In this document: in pieces, positions 7,418 to 10,579 of the stretch
How positions within the stretch are numbered: position 1 is the first letter of the stretch
Layout of the letters: the number at the start of each line of letters is the position of its first letter
DNA from: Flavobacteriaceae bacterium
GTDB lineage: Bacteria > Bacteroidota > Bacteroidia > Flavobacteriales > Flavobacteriaceae
DNA: 10,579 bases
Reading direction: 5' to 3'
NCBI GenBank assembly: GCA_013001365.1
Contig: JABDMQ010000081.1
Span: forward strand, 1 to 10,579
Position numbers and translations under genes: made by a program
Notes under the pieces: generated by a model
Told to the model about the DNA's origin: nothing
Database searches by the model: none
The model's input: the letters and a program-made list of their open reading frames with translations, nothing else

Positions 7418-7447
7418 AAACCGGCGTTTTTAACGTCGGTTTTTTTA
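7418..7447 (+). terminator. Intrinsic terminator after the M1 peptidase gene
   Basis: Stem AAACCGGCGTT (7418-7428), a TTT loop and AACGTCGGTTT (7432-7442) make an 11-bp hairpin with one G-U pair, followed by an unbroken T-run to 7446. It lies 24 bases after the M1 stop codon and separates that operon from tatA. Confidence 0.88.
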
Positions 7448-7474
7448 TTGCCATGAATCAACTTAGTATATTTG
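7448..7474 (+). promoter_or_regulatory. Promoter of tatA
   Basis: TATATTTG at 7467-7474 is an exact -7 consensus, with TTG at 7448-7450 as a possible -33 box 16 bases upstream. Only four bases separate the element from the GTG at 7479, so the transcript would start at or just inside the annotated coding region. Confidence 0.55.
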
Positions 7475-7478
7475 TATT

Positions 7479-7766
7479 GTGATACTCATTAACTTCATAT
7501 TGTTTATTAGTGGTGCGGAAATCGCCTTGATCCTTTTCATTGTGGTCATGGTATTTGGTGCTGACAAGATACCTGAAGTTGCTCGCGGGCTAGGGAAGGG
7601 CATGCGTGTACTCAAGGATGCTACCAACGATATCAAAAGCGAAATCTCAAAAAGTGCCGAAAGTCATGGTATCGATACCAGCGTAACCAAAGAGATCGAT
7701 GATGAGATCAAGAAAGTCAAGGATGGCCTCGAGGACTTCACGGGGTCTGTTAAGCGGAAATTATAA
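7479..7766 (+). CDS. tatA: Twin-arginine translocase subunit TatA/TatE
   Basis: A 95-residue pore-forming subunit of the Tat system, which moves folded proteins across the inner membrane. It has the TatA architecture: a short N-terminal transmembrane helix (SGAEIALILFIVVMVFG, about 11-27), the hinge FGADKIPE and an amphipathic helix ARGLGKGMRVLKDATNDIK, then a charged, mostly helical tail ending VKRKL. The frame opens with a GTG at 7479. In-frame ATT (7488) and TTG (7500) codons are alternatives; the TTG would yield MFISGAEIALI, close to the start I recall for flavobacterial homologues. No ATG precedes the membrane helix. It is a single gene with its own promoter after the M1 terminator; tatC is not in the window. 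The gene ends convergently with the SRPBCC gene, 94 bases away. Confidence 0.88.
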   Translation: MILINFILFISGAEIALILFIVVMVFGADKIPEVARGLGKGMRVLKDATNDIKSEISKSAESHGIDTSVTKEIDDEIKKVKDGLEDFTGSVKRKL

Positions 7767-7797
7767 TTTGCAATATATCCTCAGATTTGGTAACTGC

Positions 7798-7813
7798 TAA
7801 TTCCACGGAATTA
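7798..7813. repeat. 16-base inverted repeat between convergent genes
   Basis: TAATTCC-AC-GGAATTA is an exact inverted repeat in the 94-base gap between the convergent tatA and SRPBCC genes. No T-run follows on either strand, so it is at best a weak bidirectional terminator. I see nothing else in this gap. Confidence 0.3.
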
Positions 7814-7860
7814 AAGAAATTGTATATTCATTAGCCTTACACTTAGGATACTCTCCGTTT

Positions 7861-8394
7861 TTAAGGGTCATAAATCTTTGTATTCGTCTCAATTGTACGC
7901 TTTAAATTAACAAGATTGGTTTCTTCCTGTGCCTTGATAGAACCACTCATTATTGCCATTAATGATCTAGAGAACATGCCATTTCCTTGGGCTGATGTAC
8001 TAGAACTAATTCGTGTTTTTCCTTCTTCGGATTTCATACGGAGGGTATAATCCATATTCATGAAATCAGATGTAAATGTCATTGAGACTGATTCGTTCGG
8101 AATTATCTCGGTTATAGTTTCTCTAATGCTCATTTCATCTCCATTAGTAATAAAATAGACATCTGCAACAGCACCGACTGTATTGGAAGTACCACTCACA
8201 TGTTCTATTTTCTGGAATCCTTCCAACCATTCGGCCATTTTATCTTCGTCTTGACTCACTGCCCAAGATTCAGCTAGTGATTTATCTACAAGAATATCGC
8301 AGTCATAACTCACTTCAGATTTAATTACACCTATTAGCAGAAACAGAAGAGTTATAGGGATTAGAACTCCTAGAGTATATTTCAAAAACTTCAT
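7861..8394 (-). CDS. SRPBCC (START/Bet v1-like) family protein with N-terminal membrane anchor
   Basis: 177 residues from the ATG at 8394; a TTG two codons further out (8400) is less likely, and the A-rich leader suits the ATG. One hydrophobic helix (about 5-24, KYTLGVLIPITLLFLLIGV) leads a single hotdog-like lipid/ligand-binding domain: V-D-K-S-L-A-E-S-W-A-V-S, the MAEWLEGFQKIEHVSGTSNTVGAVADVYF segment, TITEIIPNESVSMTFTSDFMNMDYTLRM, R-I-S-S-S-T-S and a long C-terminal helix that ends NLKRTIE. This is the strand-helix-strand order of polyketide-cyclase/START-like SRPBCC proteins, whose ligands are usually hydrophobic. The ligand here cannot be inferred. The domain probably faces the periplasm. 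It is separated from the methyltransferase stop by 108 bases, so it is probably a separate unit. Confidence 0.75.
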   Translation of the reverse strand: MKFLKYTLGVLIPITLLFLLIGVIKSEVSYDCDILVDKSLAESWAVSQDEDKMAEWLEGFQKIEHVSGTSNTVGAVADVYFITNGDEMSIRETITEIIPNESVSMTFTSDFMNMDYTLRMKSEEGKTRISSSTSAQGNGMFSRSLMAIMSGSIKAQEETNLVNLKRTIETNTKIYDP

Positions 8395-8476
8395 GACCAA
8401 TGAATTTTTTTGTTATTATGAATGATTCATGGAGATATGTTACTTATCTACCGTGCTAACAAGATACAGTTTTTAC

Positions 8477-8488
8477 CTAAATATTTAG
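8477..8488. repeat. 12-base AT palindrome in the SRPBCC upstream region
   Basis: CTAAATATTTAG is an exact palindrome in the 108 bases between the SRPBCC start and the methyltransferase stop. It could be an operator for the SRPBCC gene, or chance in AT-rich DNA. I found no exact TAnnTTTG element in this stretch. Confidence 0.2.
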
Positions 8489-8502
8489 TTTCTGATAAAG
8501 CC

Positions 8503-9144
8503 CTACACTTTTCGGCTAAGGGTCAATCCATCCCTTATAGGCAGGATAATGGAATCAACACGCTGGTCTGCTTTGAGGAGTTTGTTGTATTCAATAAGGG
8601 CTTTTGTGGCTTCGTCCTCATCTTGAACTTTGTCAAGGACTTTTCCACTCCAAAGGACATTGTCTGAAATAATAATGCCGCTAGGATTAAGCTTATCAAT
8701 AATCGCATGAAAATAATTAATGTAGTTCTCTTTATCAGCATCTATGAAAACAAGGTCAAAAGTCATGTCCAAATCATTGAGTATGTCCAAAGCATCTCCT
8801 GTGTGTTGCATGATCTGCTTGCCAAAGCCTGACTTGTCGAAATACTTGCGTTGTAGGTCATGCAATTCTTCATTATGGTCAATGGTATGTATTTCACCGT
8901 CTTCTTGCAGTCCTTCGGCCAGACAAATTGCCGAATAGCCAGTATACGTACCAATTTCTAGTACAGATCTTGGATTGACCAATTTCGAAATCATGCTTAG
9001 GATACGACCTTGGTAGTGCCCGCTCAACATACGTGGCTGCAATACCTTTTGGTTTGTTTCCCGATTGAGTTGCTGAAGAAGCTCTGGCTCGTCTTCAGAA
9101 TGAGCTAGGATGTAATTATCAATTGCTTCAGGAATGAAATGCAT
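8503..9144 (-). CDS. Class I SAM-dependent O-methyltransferase (family 3, catechol/caffeoyl-CoA type)
   Basis: 213 residues, a metal-dependent methyltransferase that would move the SAM methyl group onto a hydroxyl, typically of a catechol-like aromatic. SAM motif I is V61-L-E-I-G-T-Y-T-G69-Y, with an acidic strand end at IHTIDHNEE (85-93). The metal-binding residues appear as D135 (FIDADKENY) and D161-N162 (SDNVLWSGKV). The C-terminus DGLTLSRKV is the family norm (GLTLARK). The N-terminal helix LNRETNQKVLQPRMLSGHYQGRIL carries the usual 'M-S/L-x-x-x-x-G-x-x-L' contact. The ATG overlaps the TAA of the ACMSD gene by one base (TAATG), so translation is coupled to the kynurenine genes. Its substrate is unknown. 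An aminophenol such as 3-hydroxyanthranilate is a guess from context. Confidence 0.88.
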   Translation of the reverse strand: MHFIPEAIDNYILAHSEDEPELLQQLNRETNQKVLQPRMLSGHYQGRILSMISKLVNPRSVLEIGTYTGYSAICLAEGLQEDGEIHTIDHNEELHDLQRKYFDKSGFGKQIMQHTGDALDILNDLDMTFDLVFIDADKENYINYFHAIIDKLNPSGIIISDNVLWSGKVLDKVQDEDEATKALIEYNKLLKADQRVDSIILPIRDGLTLSRKV

Positions 9145-10226
9145 TAGGCCAAGATTCGATTCACAAGTTCCTTCTTTGCTTTCTCATCATCACCACATAG
9201 CCATTGAATTACATTATCATTCCATATGGCATCTCGTTGGTCTTCATTAATAATATCCTGGTCCACTGCTAGGTCCAAGATCTTGCCGGGATAAGACGAT
9301 TGCTTTTCACTTTCCATCTCACCTAGCGGATAAGGATCATCAAGACCCATAACAACTTGTTCATGGCCTTGGTTCTTTATCAATAATTCCAATCCGCCAG
9401 TGTCATGTACCAAAGTGTCAAAAAAGATATTTTTATGGCCCACCGCTTTTCTTGGGTGGCTCTTGCCTTCAAAAAGGTCCGGACGTCCATCAAACCCTTG
9501 TATGCGTCTTCCCAAGTTTATTTGGGCCAACTGTCCACCATGTGCAAAACAAGTACGCATATTTGGGAATTTGTCTTGATAGCCGTTCAAGGTCAAGAAA
9601 TGATAGGCATCGGCACATTGGGCTAGCATCCATATCAAGTGAAATCGCCATGCCGTGTTTTCTAGTTTAATGAATTTCTCGCCATCATAAGGATGTACTT
9701 CTACAGCAAGATTGAATTTGCTTGCTAACTCGAAAATAGGTTCATTTTCTTCATCGAAAATACAGCGCCACGTTCCTATGGTGTCCATATAGTGCGTTGG
9801 TAAGCAGAGTAATTGCATGCCTAAGTCCTCAACACATCTCTCGATTTCCCAGCATGCGCCTTTAACAAATCCTGGATGAACCACGAAGCCACAAGTGAAC
9901 TTGCTCGGATTTTCACGTTGAATCTTAGCATTGAAATCGTTCTGGAAACGCAAGGCCTGTTTCATCTCTTCAACTCGTAAGCCATTTCCATACAATTGTG
10001 AGAGATTCAAGACTACCGCATGATCGATCTTGAAACGTTCCATCCAAGCCAGCTTTTCGTCCAAGAAAAAACTCGAATCGGTGACTGGACGACTCCAGTC
10101 TTTTTGAAGCATGAATTTGCGGTCTTTGTCCACCCAGAAAATACCTCTGTCCTTCATAAACTGAGGAATCTCTTCAGGGTAAGGTAGTAAATGTGAATGA
10201 CCGTTTATGCGAAGTTTTCTCGTCAT
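9144..10226 (-). CDS. ACMSD-type amidohydrolase (2-amino-3-carboxymuconate-6-semialdehyde decarboxylase)
   Basis: A 360-residue zinc enzyme of the ACMSD branch of the amidohydrolase superfamily. ACMSD decarboxylates the ring-opened product of 3-hydroxyanthranilate dioxygenase, steering it away from quinolinate and NAD. Visible metal ligands: H10-S-H12, H178 (VEVHPYDG), H229 (CFAHGG) and D296 in G-L-D-D-P-Y-P-L-G-E. By eye R46 and R240 align with the substrate-binding arginines of human ACMSD (R47, R235). Two differences from the human enzyme stand out: D297 replaces the Tyr after the ligand Asp (GTDYP), and the chain is about 24 residues longer. It starts one base after the dioxygenase stop and overlaps the methyltransferase start, so all three are one operon. 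Metal site and context make ACMSD likely; a related decarboxylase is the alternative. Confidence 0.85.
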   Translation of the reverse strand: MTRKLRINGHSHLLPYPEEIPQFMKDRGIFWVDKDRKFMLQKDWSRPVTDSSFFLDEKLAWMERFKIDHAVVLNLSQLYGNGLRVEEMKQALRFQNDFNAKIQRENPSKFTCGFVVHPGFVKGACWEIERCVEDLGMQLLCLPTHYMDTIGTWRCIFDEENEPIFELASKFNLAVEVHPYDGEKFIKLENTAWRFHLIWMLAQCADAYHFLTLNGYQDKFPNMRTCFAHGGQLAQINLGRRIQGFDGRPDLFEGKSHPRKAVGHKNIFFDTLVHDTGGLELLIKNQGHEQVVMGLDDPYPLGEMESEKQSSYPGKILDLAVDQDIINEDQRDAIWNDNVIQWLCGDDEKAKKELVNRILA

Positions 10227-10227
10227 T

Positions 10228-10579
10228 TTAGTTTTCTAACTGAACCTTTTTAGGCGGTTGCATTACTTGCCCACATTTTGGGCACTCACGCTTATCATGA
10301 TCGCTATAATAATTATCGAAAATCTTTGGCATATCAGTTTCAATATTATCTAATGTGAAGTCTTCCTCATAGAGTTTGGTGGTGCAATTCTCGCAGAACC
10401 AAAGCAAGGCATCTTGAACGCCTTTTTCTCTTGGATACTCGATTACCAATCCCACAGTATTCGGTCCTCTTTGAGGTGAATGTGGAACTTTTGGCGGCAA
10501 CAGGAAGATTTCTCCTTCTTTTATATGAATATCTTTGGGCGTGCCTTTATCGATTACCTTCAGGGTTATATCACCTTCC
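10228..10579 (-). CDS. nbaC: 3-hydroxyanthranilate 3,4-dioxygenase, C-terminal 116 residues
   Basis: The gene is cut by the window edge at 10579; roughly the first third of a protein usually about 175 residues long is missing. It is the iron(II) enzyme that opens the ring of 3-hydroxyanthranilate to 2-amino-3-carboxymuconate semialdehyde. The visible part starts at EGDITLKV, inside the cupin. The third iron ligand is the His of PPKVPHSPQR (codon 10480-10482), and the adjacent Arg and the Glu of LVIEYPR are substrate contacts in the Cupriavidus enzyme. The other His and Glu iron ligands lie outside the window. Two C-x2-C pairs (CENC and CPKC) form the second, rubredoxin-like metal site of the bacterial type. 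The frame is open to the edge; an internal TTG at 10500 is not the start. The ACMSD ATG follows its stop by one base. Confidence 0.92.
   Translation of the reverse strand, partial: EGDITLKVIDKGTPKDIHIKEGEIFLLPPKVPHSPQRGPNTVGLVIEYPREKGVQDALLWFCENCTTKLYEEDFTLDNIETDMPKIFDNYYSDHDKRECPKCGQVMQPPKKVQLEN

Noticed and set aside
8422..8667. 81-codon plus-strand open frame between the SRPBCC and methyltransferase genes
   Set aside because: Most of it lies antisense to the methyltransferase C-terminus, it shows no recognisable motif, and no promoter or good leader precedes it.
10228..10500. Reading the dioxygenase as a complete 90-residue protein starting at a TTG
   Set aside because: The same frame stays open to the window edge and encodes the conserved cupin strands upstream, so the gene is cut by the window, not short.

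Overview
The window is chromosomal DNA from a member of the Bacteroidota, most likely a flavobacterium (Flavobacteriaceae). The evidence is its AT-rich composition, several TAnnTTTG-type -7 promoter elements, A-rich rather than GGAGG-like leaders, and protein types common in that family: a DUF6702-like protein, carboxypeptidase-regulatory-like secreted proteins, an M1 peptidase with GMEYP in place of GAMEN, and the HAO/ACMSD pair. I see no mobile element, CRISPR array, tRNA or rRNA.

Left part, minus strand (1-2742). The 5' end of a cofactor-independent phosphoglycerate mutase gene (gpmI) leaves the window at position 1. Behind it lies a close-packed minus-strand run read from right to left: a GNAT acetyltransferase, a small NTF2-like lipoprotein, an M15 D-Ala-D-Ala carboxypeptidase-like protein and an M48 metalloprotease. 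It probably starts at a promoter at 2760-2790 and ends at a perfect 28-nt palindrome (168-195). Most of these products appear to act in the envelope.

Centre, plus strand (2843-7447). Four exported proteins follow one another: two tandem, diverged paralogues with an N-terminal carboxypeptidase-regulatory-like beta domain, a DUF6702-like protein with its own probable promoter, and a large M1 aminopeptidase-like metalloprotease. A clear intrinsic terminator closes the block. tatA follows at once from its own promoter, and that promoter lies so close to the GTG that the message may be leaderless.

Right part, minus strand (7861-10579). An SRPBCC-fold membrane-anchored protein stands alone. Next to it is an operon read from right to left: 3-hydroxyanthranilate 3,4-dioxygenase (cut by the window edge), an ACMSD-type amidohydrolase/decarboxylase and a class I O-methyltransferase. 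The stop and start codons abut or overlap. The first two enzymes are consecutive steps of tryptophan (kynurenine) breakdown, from 3-hydroxyanthranilate to 2-amino-3-carboxymuconate semialdehyde to 2-aminomuconate semialdehyde. The methyltransferase's place in the pathway is unknown.

Most of the window looks like ordinary flavobacterial core or near-core gene content. I found no convincing undescribed defence or mobile system. The points most worth a second look are the four-gene exported module, the methyltransferase coupled to the kynurenine genes, and the tatA start.
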